A stretch of DNA of 42,762 nt from the NCBI GenBank assembly GCA_905233955.1, contig CAJOFQ010000009.1:1-42762 (forward strand), in the 5' to 3' direction. The translations under genes were made by a program, and so were the position numbers. The stretch is from an uncultured Lachnospiraceae bacterium. GTDB lineage: Bacteria; Bacillota; Clostridia; Lachnospirales; Lachnospiraceae. The notes under the pieces are model-generated. The model saw only the letters and a program-made list of their open reading frames with translations. It searched no databases and was not told where the DNA came from. Positions 1 through 8,621 of the stretch are shown here, in pieces. Within the stretch, counting starts at the first letter, position 1. Every line of letters begins with the position of its first letter.

Positions 1-992
1 GTCTGTTCCAATGGTAATCCGAAGATAGCTGTCTATGCGGTCACTTTTGAAATATCTGACAAAAATATTGTGCTCCTTTAACATGGCAAAAAGCTCATCC
101 GCAGGATGTGTCGGATGCGTAATAAACAAAAAATTAGCAGCCGATGGCAGGACAAAAAAGCCAAGCCCTTTGAGCTGTTCGGTTGTCTGTTCCCTGGTGG
201 CAACGATCTTTTTTATTGTATCTTTGAAATAATCATCATCCGAAAGGGATGCCGCACCAATTGCTTGTGTCACGGAATCCATGGTATAAGAATTAAAGGA
301 AAATCTTACATCTCTGATATATGAAATAAGCTTGCGGCTTCCGATGGCAAACCCTATACGGCTGCCGGCAAGTGACCTGGATTTGGAAAAAGTGCGAACC
401 ACTAGCAGATTGCTGTATTTATCCACATTTCCTTGCCAAAGTCTGCATAAGCTTCATCTACTATGCATACCGAGTCGGGATTATTTTTAATGATTGTCTC
501 GATTTCGGACTGCGGCAGTTCAATGCCTGTAGGAGCATTAGGGTTGGCAATAACTATTCCTCCGTTATCGCCAGAATAATCCTCTGCCTTCACTTTGAAA
601 TTATCATCTAATGGTCTGCATTCATAGGGGATGCCAAACAATTCACACCAAACCGGATAGAATGAATAGGTGATATCTGGAAAAAGAACCGGCTTTTGAC
701 TATTGAAAAATGTCAAAAAGCTCATTGCCAGAACATCGTCAGAGCCTACTCCCACAAATACCTGATCAGAGCGGACATTATAATACTCGGCCAAAGCATC
801 CGTAAGGATTGAAACCTCCGGGTCAGGATACCGGCGCAATACACCAGCATTGAAATCCCGAATGACATTCCAAACTGCTGGACATGGCGGATAAGGATTC
901 TCGTTGGTATTCAGTTTTATTACATCAGGATCCTTAGGCTGCTCCCCCGGTACATAGGGGGTAACCCGCCTAACATATTCTTCCCAGTTCAA
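1..992 (-). pseudogene. hisC: hisC, histidinol-phosphate aminotransferase, frameshifted and cut by the window edge
   Basis: PLP-dependent fold-type I aminotransferase of histidine synthesis (imidazole-acetol phosphate to histidinol phosphate). The first 190 residues read normally, with LNTNENPYPP, ANPNAPTG and the PLP-contacting VDEAYADF. The frame then breaks at plus-strand T run 428-430: restoring one base (GAAATG to GAAAATG on the coding strand) gives KENVDKYSNLLVVRTFSKSR, which holds the Schiff-base lysine in TFSK, and the frame stays open to position 1. Without the repair the product ends at position 402 before the PLP lysine and would be dead. The last ~20 residues lie outside the window. 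The start is TTG, chosen because AGGAGG sits 8 bases upstream. It may be a genuine pseudogene or a homopolymer sequencing error; I favour an error. Confidence 0.88.
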
Positions 993-1122
993 GGTGCATT
1001 CCTCCTCTGTGCTGCGAGAAATATCTGGCTTACTCTGTCGTCGGATGCCAGTACTGCGACGCGAAGCTAGTCTTTTAGGGTCAACAATTCACACTTCGTG
1101 TCCATTGGGCAATACCAGGGTC

Positions 1123-2973
1123 TTATTGAACCTGCATGGCGTCAAATTCCGCGCGTTTGGCTGCCAGATCGCCGGCATTTGTAACAAGAGCCCTGGCTTC
1201 TTCTGACAGACTGTTATAAGCTGCTTCAGCTGCTGCAATGGCCGGGCCGCTTTCTGATGTCACAGGTCCTATAGCATTAATCTGTGCCGCTACCTGATCA
1301 GCGCTTTGCTGAAGCGCAGCCGGATCAGCTGCCACAGCGGCCGCCTCCTGCTGCCCTGAAGCCGCCTCGATATTCGCATAAGCTGCCTCTGCATCCGATA
1401 ATGTCTGGATATTGGTCACGAGAGCCTTCGCCTCATCCGAAAGAGCTTCATAGGATGAACGGGCGTCCTTGATGGCAGGACCGCTCTCTGTCGTAACCGG
1501 TCCTATAATATTTATTTTCTCAATAACTGCAGCGGCCTGATCCGCCGGAGATACCTCTGGCTTTTCTTCCTCCCCTTCCTCGGTCACTGTCTGATCGGAC
1601 TCTGTGCCTCCCATGGTATAAACCAGGACAGGGAAGCCCTTATCAACCACCGGGAAGATTTTGGCTGCTGCCGAAAGAGGCAGATTGACACATCCATGAC
1701 TTCCACTGGTCTTATAAATGGTGCCGCCAAAGCTGGAGCGCCATGTGGCGTCGTGCAGCCCCTCATTGCCATTAAAGGGCATCCAATAATTAACATCGGT
1801 GGAATAATCCTCACCCTTTAGAGTGGCGTCTTTTTCCTTGTAGGTCATCTGGAATGCGCCTGTATGAGTACCGTTGCCCTTGGTGGGATTGCCGGATACG
1901 CACGCGGTATCAGTAACCAGTGCGCCGTCCTTGTACAGATACACATGCTGGGCTGTAAGGTTGACTTCTACATAGCTGTTGCCATAATCAGGTCCATCGT
2001 GGGTATTCGCCGTGTATTGATAGACAAAATCCCGATTTACAGGCTCGTGGGCTAAAAGCTCCTGCTGAAGCTGTGCCAGCTCCCCTTCCTTGTCAATTCG
2101 CCAGCCGTAGCTGCCGCCGGGAACCGTAACTTCGGCGCCTGTAGATGTCTTAAGCTGCTTGGACATGCCAAATGTATTGTATTTCCTGCCCATCTCGTCT
2201 AAGAATTCCATCATGGCATCCTGGTCGAAAACCACGGTCTTGCTGTCATCGGAGCGAATCCAGGTGGCAAGAGTATCCTTGTCAACCTTCTCTGTGTTAG
2301 AACCAACCTGATACTCTACGGGGGTATCTATGATATCATTCATATCCTCGACAAGCTGCTCAAATTCCTGGGAATCCGCCTTGACCTTGGGCTGAACATA
2401 GTATTTGTCCTCGACCAGATTCACTGATTCCTCAAGATTCAAAAGAGCCTTGCCAAGCTTTTTTTTGAAGGTTTTTTTATTGATATTGGTACCGTAGATC
2501 TCGGATACAGCTACAAAGCTTCCGTTCTCGTACTCGGCCTTGGCATTCTCGGTCTCAACCATGTCCGATGTGGTGACACAATTAAGATTGTCCACTATCT
2601 TGCTAAGCTTGGACTTGTCATAGGAGACAATGTTCTCGCTGGCGTATTCTGACTTGGAAAAAAGCGCGGGAACCCATCCCCAGCCGCTTCTTGAATTCAA
2701 AAACGCCTCGATCTGGCCGTCCTCTGTGTCGATGGCGAGATCCACATCCTTCTGTGTAATAACCTCTGTCTGGTCATTGGCTTCGTTCAGTGTAAGGGTG
2801 TAATCGGCCGCCTGCTCCTGAATGCGTTCCTTGACTGTATCCACTGTAGCTGCTGAAGCGCTGATTCCGTTCACCGTTGTATTCGGAAGGAATCGGGAGC
2901 CGAAAAAAAGGCTGCCTGCGACATATACCGCCGCTACTGATGCAATTGCTATTCCTGCAATATATTTTGCCAT
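1123..2973 (-). CDS. Membrane-anchored L,D-transpeptidase (YkuD) with C-terminal helical repeats
   Basis: Cell-wall enzyme predicted to form 3-3 peptidoglycan cross-links or attach proteins to the wall. Residues ~5-27 are an N-terminal membrane anchor. The middle (~30-330) resembles the PG_binding_4 domain that usually precedes YkuD. The YkuD catalytic domain (~335-455) shows the motif SHGCVNLP with nucleophile Cys near residue 428 and a His in EGLHDATW. After an acidic linker come two ~60-residue repeats sharing IGPVT-ESGPAI and KALVTN/RALVTN, probably three-helix modules for wall or protein binding. ATG has AGGAGG nine bases upstream and a good promoter just before it, so this is probably a single-gene unit; hisC follows after 130 bases. 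Family assignment is firm; the function of the repeats is unknown. Confidence 0.93.
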   Translation of the reverse strand: MAKYIAGIAIASVAAVYVAGSLFFGSRFLPNTTVNGISASAATVDTVKERIQEQAADYTLTLNEANDQTEVITQKDVDLAIDTEDGQIEAFLNSRSGWGWVPALFSKSEYASENIVSYDKSKLSKIVDNLNCVTTSDMVETENAKAEYENGSFVAVSEIYGTNINKKTFKKKLGKALLNLEESVNLVEDKYYVQPKVKADSQEFEQLVEDMNDIIDTPVEYQVGSNTEKVDKDTLATWIRSDDSKTVVFDQDAMMEFLDEMGRKYNTFGMSKQLKTSTGAEVTVPGGSYGWRIDKEGELAQLQQELLAHEPVNRDFVYQYTANTHDGPDYGNSYVEVNLTAQHVYLYKDGALVTDTACVSGNPTKGNGTHTGAFQMTYKEKDATLKGEDYSTDVNYWMPFNGNEGLHDATWRSSFGGTIYKTSGSHGCVNLPLSAAAKIFPVVDKGFPVLVYTMGGTESDQTVTEEGEEEKPEVSPADQAAAVIEKINIIGPVTTESGPAIKDARSSYEALSDEAKALVTNIQTLSDAEAAYANIEAASGQQEAAAVAADPAALQQSADQVAAQINAIGPVTSESGPAIAAAEAAYNSLSEEARALVTNAGDLAAKRAEFDAMQVQ

Positions 2974-2999
2974 TATCTTAATCCTCCTGGAAGAGAACT

Positions 3000-3028
3000 A
3001 TTCTACCCTAAATTATGTATTTTAGCAA
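3000..3028 (-). promoter_or_regulatory. Sigma-A-type promoter for the L,D-transpeptidase gene
   Basis: Reading the minus strand: -35 TTGCTA (4/6), exactly 17 bases, -10 TAGAAT (5/6), 26 bases upstream of the start codon. The leader would be about 20 bases and contains the AGGAGG ribosome-binding site. Confidence 0.6.
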
Positions 3029-3077
3029 GCTTATCTCAAACCAACTGAAAACTGCGATCCTGTATGGATTATAGTTA

Positions 3078-4853
3078 TCAGCTATCACTTATCTTATAAT
3101 CCTCAATTCTTAGCTGCAGTGTCTCCCGCCCCATAAAGCTGTTGATCTGGGGATAATAGGTAAAAGTAAGCTTAATATCTTGCGGCCGACCGCTAAACAG
3201 CAGACCTATCTCCTGCGAACCATAGCGGGTCTCTAACCGGGCTATAAGCTCCTGTCCATCTCCGAAGTACACTGCCTCCAGTCTGCTGGCGTCATGTCCC
3301 GGAACGGTGAATTTGACAAACTGCTGCCTGCTTCCCATATAACGGGCGCTTAATAGCTGCACATCCTTCTCGGCAAAAAGGGGCCGCTCATTGCTCTCAC
3401 CAAATGGCTCCAGCAGGGAAAGCTGATCTATAAATTCCCTGGTAACATAGGCTGCCGGCATGGGAACATCTATCCATTTTACTGCCTTCAAATCCTCATC
3501 GGAAAGGTTGGCCTGCTCATTGAGGCGCCTGCGGAATTCATCCAGATTCTCTAAGGGCAGCGAAACCCCTGCTGCCATGGGATGACCGCCATATCTGGTA
3601 AGAAGCTCCTCTACTCCATGAAGCTTTGATGCCATGGAATATCCGGGGATACTTCGCCCGCTTCCCTTGATTCCTTCCTGTGCTCTTGTAAGAACGAAAA
3701 CCGGGCGATAATACTGCTCCTTGAGCCTGCCTGCTACAATACCTGCCAGGCTCTCGTGAAGATTGGGAACATACACCACCAGAACCGTGTCATTCTCCAG
3801 ACCCTCGGACTGCAATATCTCTATGGCTTCCCTGGTTCCCTGCTCAGTCATGGTCTTGCGCTGATCATTGAGGTTGCGAAGCTGCTCAGCCTTGGCTGAG
3901 GCCAAACCATGATCCTTCTCTAAAAGCAGTTCGACTCCCCTCAGAGCCGTATCCAAACGGCCACTGGCATTGAAGCATGGCCCCAGTAAAAATCCTATAT
4001 CGTAGGGATTCAATGGCCGCTCCGTTATCTCAAGCCTCTCCATAAGGGAGATTAGGCCGGGATTATCCACGGTTCTAAGGGCTTTCAACCCAAAATATAC
4101 TATACTCCGGTTCTCGTCGCACAGAGGCATTATGTCGCCTATGGTTGCAAACGCCGCAAAAGGCAAAAAATCCATCGCCTCATCCCTGATACCAATTAAA
4201 TCATATAACACCTGTATCAGCTTCCAGGCGACTACTGCACCGCAAATCTCAGGAAACGGATAATTACAGTCCGGCTGATGAGGATTGACTACCGCATCAG
4301 CATTCGGAATCCGGCTAACCTGCCTGCCGGCTTCGTCAACACTCAGCCCCAGCTCATGGTGATCTGTAACAACTACCTGCATACATAAGCTTTTTGCCAT
4401 GTCTACTTCATCAAATGCCTTGATGCCATTGTCACAGGTTACTATCAGGTCTATTCCGTCATTATGCGCCTGCTCTACCAGACGGCTGTTCATGCCATAT
4501 CCGTCGGTTATCCTGTGGGGAATATCGTATGATACATCCCCTCCTGCTCTCTTTATGCCGCAGGTGAGAATATATGTGGAAAAAATACCATCAACATCGT
4601 AATCTCCGATCACGCGGATCCTTTTATGGTCGTTGATGGCCTTTATGATAATATCTGATGCCTTTTTTACATCCTTCATCTGATAAGGGTCATTAAGTCC
4701 GTCAAGGGAGGGATGTAAATAGCCCTCCATCTCTTCCGGCGCAATCCCCCGGTTGATCATAATTCTGATTAAAACCGGATCCACCCCAAGCTTCTCGGCA
4801 AGACCGTAAAAATCACCCTTTTTATTGTACAGCATCCATGTAGTATTGTTCAT
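3078..4853 (-). CDS. recJ: Single-stranded-DNA-specific exonuclease RecJ
   Basis: 5'-3' ssDNA exonuclease of recombination and mismatch/base-excision repair, cytoplasmic. The DHH phosphoesterase core is complete: GDYDVDGI (motif I), VTCDNGI, VVTDHHELG (the DHH motif) and FNASGRLDTA. The DHHA1 region follows with GSGRS and YGGHPMAAG, and a C-terminal OB-like segment (~470-590) ends the protein. At 591 residues it is in the usual range for RecJ. I start at the ATG with GGAG five bases upstream (MNNTTW...). An in-frame ATG nine codons earlier has its Shine-Dalgarno only three bases away. Two small membrane-protein genes precede it closely, and it may be co-transcribed with them. Confidence 0.95.
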   Translation of the reverse strand: MNNTTWMLYNKKGDFYGLAEKLGVDPVLIRIMINRGIAPEEMEGYLHPSLDGLNDPYQMKDVKKASDIIIKAINDHKRIRVIGDYDVDGIFSTYILTCGIKRAGGDVSYDIPHRITDGYGMNSRLVEQAHNDGIDLIVTCDNGIKAFDEVDMAKSLCMQVVVTDHHELGLSVDEAGRQVSRIPNADAVVNPHQPDCNYPFPEICGAVVAWKLIQVLYDLIGIRDEAMDFLPFAAFATIGDIMPLCDENRSIVYFGLKALRTVDNPGLISLMERLEITERPLNPYDIGFLLGPCFNASGRLDTALRGVELLLEKDHGLASAKAEQLRNLNDQRKTMTEQGTREAIEILQSEGLENDTVLVVYVPNLHESLAGIVAGRLKEQYYRPVFVLTRAQEGIKGSGRSIPGYSMASKLHGVEELLTRYGGHPMAAGVSLPLENLDEFRRRLNEQANLSDEDLKAVKWIDVPMPAAYVTREFIDQLSLLEPFGESNERPLFAEKDVQLLSARYMGSRQQFVKFTVPGHDASRLEAVYFGDGQELIARLETRYGSQEIGLLFSGRPQDIKLTFTYYPQINSFMGRETLQLRIEDYKISDS

Positions 4854-4888
4854 TAAAGCTCCTATAATGAAAGGAAGCATGTCCCTCC

Positions 4889-5080
4889 TTACGGATTACG
4901 GACACGCTCCTTAGCTGATTCGTTCTGAATTTCCATGATCTGGTCTTCTAATTCCTCTTCTGCTTTTTTCATCTGGCGGCTGCGGACAAAGAAGAACACA
5001 ACAACCGCAATCAGGAAAATAAGTGCTATAAGCTCCGGAATCTCAAACCCTATTCGGGTATGCTCAATAATAAAATCCAT
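4889..5080 (-). CDS. Small single-span membrane protein (second of a pair)
   Basis: 63 residues: a short N-terminal segment, one hydrophobic span (~14-33), then a charged tail rich in Glu/Lys (KKAEEELEDQI). I do not recognise a family. It looks like the neighbour encoded immediately upstream in layout and tail chemistry, suggesting an old tandem duplication. Its Shine-Dalgarno GGGAGGT lies inside the last codons of that neighbour, whose stop is only three bases before this start, so the two are probably translationally coupled. It precedes recJ. Confidence 0.7.
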   Translation of the reverse strand: MDFIIEHTRIGFEIPELIALIFLIAVVVFFFVRSRQMKKAEEELEDQIMEIQNESAKERVRNP

Positions 5081-5083
5081 ATT

Positions 5084-5278
5084 CTACCTCCCGAACTCCT
5101 TCCGTCTCTCGCGGCTTCTCTTGTCCTCCATCTCATCCTCGAAGTCCTCCTGGCGCTGCTTCTGGCGAACAGTGTGAACTATCCCGATCACTGCCATAAT
5201 AACCAGCAGCAAAATGGATGGAATGTCCCAGAAATGAATCCCTGCGCTGTGCGCAAACTCATATATTCTATACAACAT
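5084..5278 (-). CDS. Small single-span membrane protein (first of a pair)
   Basis: 64 residues: an N-terminal ~18-residue segment, a hydrophobic span (~19-37, beginning DIPSILLLV), then a strongly charged tail (EDFEDEMEDKRSRERRK). No recognised domain. GAGG is nine bases before the ATG. The span plus acidic/basic tail mirrors the next gene. It could be a membrane-tethered adaptor or a component of a larger complex, but nothing in the sequence fixes a role. Confidence 0.7.
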   Translation of the reverse strand: MLYRIYEFAHSAGIHFWDIPSILLLVIMAVIGIVHTVRQKQRQEDFEDEMEDKRSRERRKEFGR

Positions 5279-5328
5279 ATCACATTACCTCTTATACATA
5301 GCGTATCCCATCTGCACCACCGTAACCC

Positions 5329-5377
5329 GGTGCAAAATGATACCATCGGATTATTCCGTTCTCTGCATTGGTATCAT
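5329..5377. repeat. Dispersed inverted repeat, family B, copy 1
   Basis: A perfect nine-base inverted repeat ATGATACCA...TGGTATCAT flanks a 23-base spacer containing CGGATTATTCCG. It is preceded by GGTGCAAA. The same design and flank recur at 36632-36680, and shorter versions at 20584-20615 and 40984-41008. It sits between the sensor gene and the small membrane-protein pair. There is no U tract, so it is not a plain terminator. Confidence 0.7.
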
Positions 5378-5390
5378 ACATCATTACCGG

Positions 5391-8300
5391 CTATTTTTCA
5401 ACATCGCCGCCGGACTCATTTTCAAATTTTCTATGGATATTATCAATATCCTCGATGCTGCCTCCTCCCATATCATCAGGAGCTTTGAACTGACCCTTTT
5501 CCACAAGGGATAAAAACGCGTCAACCACATCTGTAGTAAGCTGAGTGCCGGAGACCTCCTTCATGATAGAGACCACCTTCTCAAAGTTCATCCTCTTGCG
5601 GTACGGCCTGTCAGAGTACATGGCGTCAAAGGTATCCGCAACCGCAATGATCTGGGCGACACGGGGTATCTCATCGCCCTTTAGGCCCTTTGGATAGCCC
5701 TTGCCGTCAGGCCGCTCGTGATGAGCGCCTGCCCCGATTGCAAGCTCCGGCATTATGCTGATATCCTTAAGGGCATTATAGCCAAGGGCCGAATGGGACT
5801 TGATAATGGCAAACTCCTTGTCCGTAAGCTTGCCGGGCTTGTTTAATACTTCAGGAGGGACGCCTATTTTGCCAATGTCGTGGAGCAGCGCTATGTGGTA
5901 GTACTTTTCAACGGTTTCCTCGTCATAGCCCAGTTCCCTGGTAAGCATAGCTGTATATTCAGCCACCCGTGTGGAATGGCCGTTGGTGTACTTGTCCTTC
6001 ATATCAATGATCTTGGCGAAGGCCTGAGCCATTTCATGGATAAATTCCCTGTTCTCCTCCTCCTTCTTAACGAGCTTCTCGGTCTGATGCCTGATATATA
6101 GCCAGGCAAAAAAAGCGATGATCAAAAGTGCACACAGCGTAACAAGCATACCGAACCAAATGGTCTCATAATAAGCCTTGGCCTTGATTATGGTAACCCT
6201 GGTGGTCTGCTGTATGGTGTTGTCCGAAGTATTTAAAACGGACAGCCTGTAGGTGTATTTGCCGCCCTTGATATTGGTATACCTGATAGGCTCCATTTCC
6301 TCCTTGAATTCCAGCTCCGGCTGCATATCCACGCCCTCCAGCTGATAGGATATCTCCGGATTCTGCATGGCATATGTAAGTGCATGGCTGTAGATCGTTA
6401 TGGCATTAACAGACGCAGGAAGGGAAATGATATTATCTGCGTCGGGGTAATATCTCTTACCATCGGACTCAATATAGGTTACTAATAATCTTATATCGTG
6501 GGTCTGCTCGAAATAGTCGTCAATGTTGACGCTGTACACTCCGCTTCTGCCTGACACATACAGCATTCCGTCCTCTTCAAGGGCGCTTATGGCGTTGCCT
6601 GTAGGCATACTGTAAAGCCCGCTGGACAGATCGTAAAAGAGCCAGTCAAATTCCTCCTCGCCCAGCAGATTATCTGCCTGGGTTACATATATTCCATTAG
6701 AGGCAAGGATCCAGGCATTATCATTTTTATCGAAATATATATCGTAATTGTTGGAATATGGGAATTTATCAACTGTTGTGATGACCTCATCCTTCATCCA
6801 TGCAATGGAGTTGGATGTGATGATCCAGTAGATACCGCGCTTTTCATCTTTTTTGACACGCATTATAACATCACTTAATAATCCGTCATCCCGGCCCAGT
6901 CTGGTGACACCATCCTTGTCTGCTATATACAGCCCGTCTCCATCAGTTCCTATGTAGTATTTTCCATCATCGCCTTCAATAGCCGACAAAAACACAGTAT
7001 CACTGACACCAGGATAACCCTGCCCGATGACCTTTTTAACCTTGTCATTCTTGATGATCGCCATTCCGTTATTTGTAGCCGCTATGACAGAGCCGTCAGA
7101 AGCCAGTGAGGTCCCCCGGACTTCATTGCTGGGCATGCCTGTGTCTACTGTATATGCTTTGATCTCGCCATCCTGCGTATAACACACCAAACCTCTGTCA
7201 AAGGAAAATGTGGATATCCACAGATTATGATCGTTATCCTCCATCAGATAACGAACCCTGCTGTCGCCTATATAGTCTGTCAGATCGTTATTGACCTGCC
7301 TGTAGCCATGCTTTACAATACTAAGCCCTGTATCTGTGCCAATGTAGAGGTTGTTATCAAAAACGCATGTAGCATTGACCACCGTATGCTCCAGGCCTGC
7401 GCGCTCGGTAATATCCGTGAACCGGTTCGCGACTATTTTCATAACGCCCTGTCGGTATGAGGAAAACCATAGATTGCCCTCATAGTCCTCGGTCATAGCG
7501 CTTATGGCGCTGTTAAGTGGTATGTTGTCCAGCTTTACAGGCCGATTGGATTCGTCCAGCCAAAAGATGGAATCCCCGGTAAGTATCCAGGTCCTCGAAC
7601 CAGCAAAATCTATACAGTTTACGGTTGTGGCTACACCTTGATTGGCATCCTCAGCTTCAGGCCGGGCTATGGTGTGAATCTTCTTTAGATCCTTGTCGAA
7701 GCTTCCCTTGGCCACCAGACCGGTGTCTGTTCCAAACCAGACGGCTCCATCCTCATTCGGATCTGCGCAGATGGTGGATATCTCGCCTATACCCAACTGA
7801 TCGGATGTGTAGTATGAAATTACTTTTAGATCGCGTATCCTGAAACAACTGCCGTCTACTGTATTGCCGTACACATCACCTGCTGAATCCCTTACCAGCC
7901 TTGTGATATAGGCGTCATTCAACCTGCCATCATCCAGATTATAAAGTTCGCCGTTAGTGTCTACATAACTGATACCAGTATTGGTACCAATTATAATATT
8001 GGAACCGCCATCCTCCGTAATAGAGCGGATGGATGATGTCCTCAAGCCATCGAGGTAGGTATAATGACGGCTGTAGTCCTTGTCAGTGACTACCACACCA
8101 TTGTCATTGGTTCCAACCCACAGCCTGTTTTGGCTGTCTTCAAACAGGGCGTTGGCATTGGTAATGCCCCCGGAGGAATCCTGCCGTTCAAAGGTGGTTC
8201 CGTCATAGCGGATAAGCCCGCTGTAACCGCCTATCCATATAAAACCGTCGCTGGTGGAAAGTATTGTATTCGCGTCAGAAGTGGGAAGACCGTTGGTTGC

Positions 8301-8621
8301 GTCGTATAATTTAGTGGCGTAGCCAACTCCGGAAAGCTGATTTGTGACAGCCGCCGCTCCGCCGCTGACATTTTCAGTACTATTGTCAGCTTCCGATGTG
8401 CCTTCTTCGGCTTCGGCTGTGGTTTTTCCGGCTTCGGAACTACCCGCTTCAGCTTCGGCTGTATTTTCCACGGCTTCTGAAACACCTTCCTTAGTTTCAG
8501 CGGCATATGTATTGTTGATCCCAGGCTCAACGAATCCTGTAACGCATAACGACAACAGTATGCATCCAGTTATTATGTTTAGTTTTATTTTTCTCAGATT
8601 AGACAAAAGGCTATAATACAT
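5391..8621 (-). CDS. Beta-propeller / Y_Y_Y / HD-GYP membrane sensor, predicted c-di-GMP phosphodiesterase
   Basis: Giant one-component sensor of about 1,076 residues. After a signal/anchor segment (~14-40) and a Glu/Ala/Ser-rich linker (~45-90) come a dozen or so Reg_prop propeller blades of the type DGFIWIGGYSGLIRYDG and NRLWVGTNDNGVVV. A Y_Y_Y domain (~765-830) and a membrane span (~838-860) follow. The cytoplasmic HD-GYP domain has HDIGKIG near 916 and HHERPDGKGYP near 969-979, so all catalytic motifs are present. It probably senses an extracellular ligand, perhaps a glycan, and hydrolyses c-di-GMP. The ATG overlaps the export-permease gene by 11 bases; a TTG two codons earlier has a better-spaced GGAG and could be the true start. 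Most propeller/Y_Y_Y proteins end in kinase-HTH domains, so the HD-GYP output is notable. Confidence 0.92.
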   Translation of the reverse strand: MYYSLLSNLRKIKLNIITGCILLSLCVTGFVEPGINNTYAAETKEGVSEAVENTAEAEAGSSEAGKTTAEAEEGTSEADNSTENVSGGAAAVTNQLSGVGYATKLYDATNGLPTSDANTILSTSDGFIWIGGYSGLIRYDGTTFERQDSSGGITNANALFEDSQNRLWVGTNDNGVVVTDKDYSRHYTYLDGLRTSSIRSITEDGGSNIIIGTNTGISYVDTNGELYNLDDGRLNDAYITRLVRDSAGDVYGNTVDGSCFRIRDLKVISYYTSDQLGIGEISTICADPNEDGAVWFGTDTGLVAKGSFDKDLKKIHTIARPEAEDANQGVATTVNCIDFAGSRTWILTGDSIFWLDESNRPVKLDNIPLNSAISAMTEDYEGNLWFSSYRQGVMKIVANRFTDITERAGLEHTVVNATCVFDNNLYIGTDTGLSIVKHGYRQVNNDLTDYIGDSRVRYLMEDNDHNLWISTFSFDRGLVCYTQDGEIKAYTVDTGMPSNEVRGTSLASDGSVIAATNNGMAIIKNDKVKKVIGQGYPGVSDTVFLSAIEGDDGKYYIGTDGDGLYIADKDGVTRLGRDDGLLSDVIMRVKKDEKRGIYWIITSNSIAWMKDEVITTVDKFPYSNNYDIYFDKNDNAWILASNGIYVTQADNLLGEEEFDWLFYDLSSGLYSMPTGNAISALEEDGMLYVSGRSGVYSVNIDDYFEQTHDIRLLVTYIESDGKRYYPDADNIISLPASVNAITIYSHALTYAMQNPEISYQLEGVDMQPELEFKEEMEPIRYTNIKGGKYTYRLSVLNTSDNTIQQTTRVTIIKAKAYYETIWFGMLVTLCALLIIAFFAWLYIRHQTEKLVKKEEENREFIHEMAQAFAKIIDMKDKYTNGHSTRVAEYTAMLTRELGYDEETVEKYYHIALLHDIGKIGVPPEVLNKPGKLTDKEFAIIKSHSALGYNALKDISIMPELAIGAGAHHERPDGKGYPKGLKGDEIPRVAQIIAVADTFDAMYSDRPYRKRMNFEKVVSIMKEVSGTQLTTDVVDAFLSLVEKGQFKAPDDMGGGSIEDIDNIHRKFENESGGDVEK

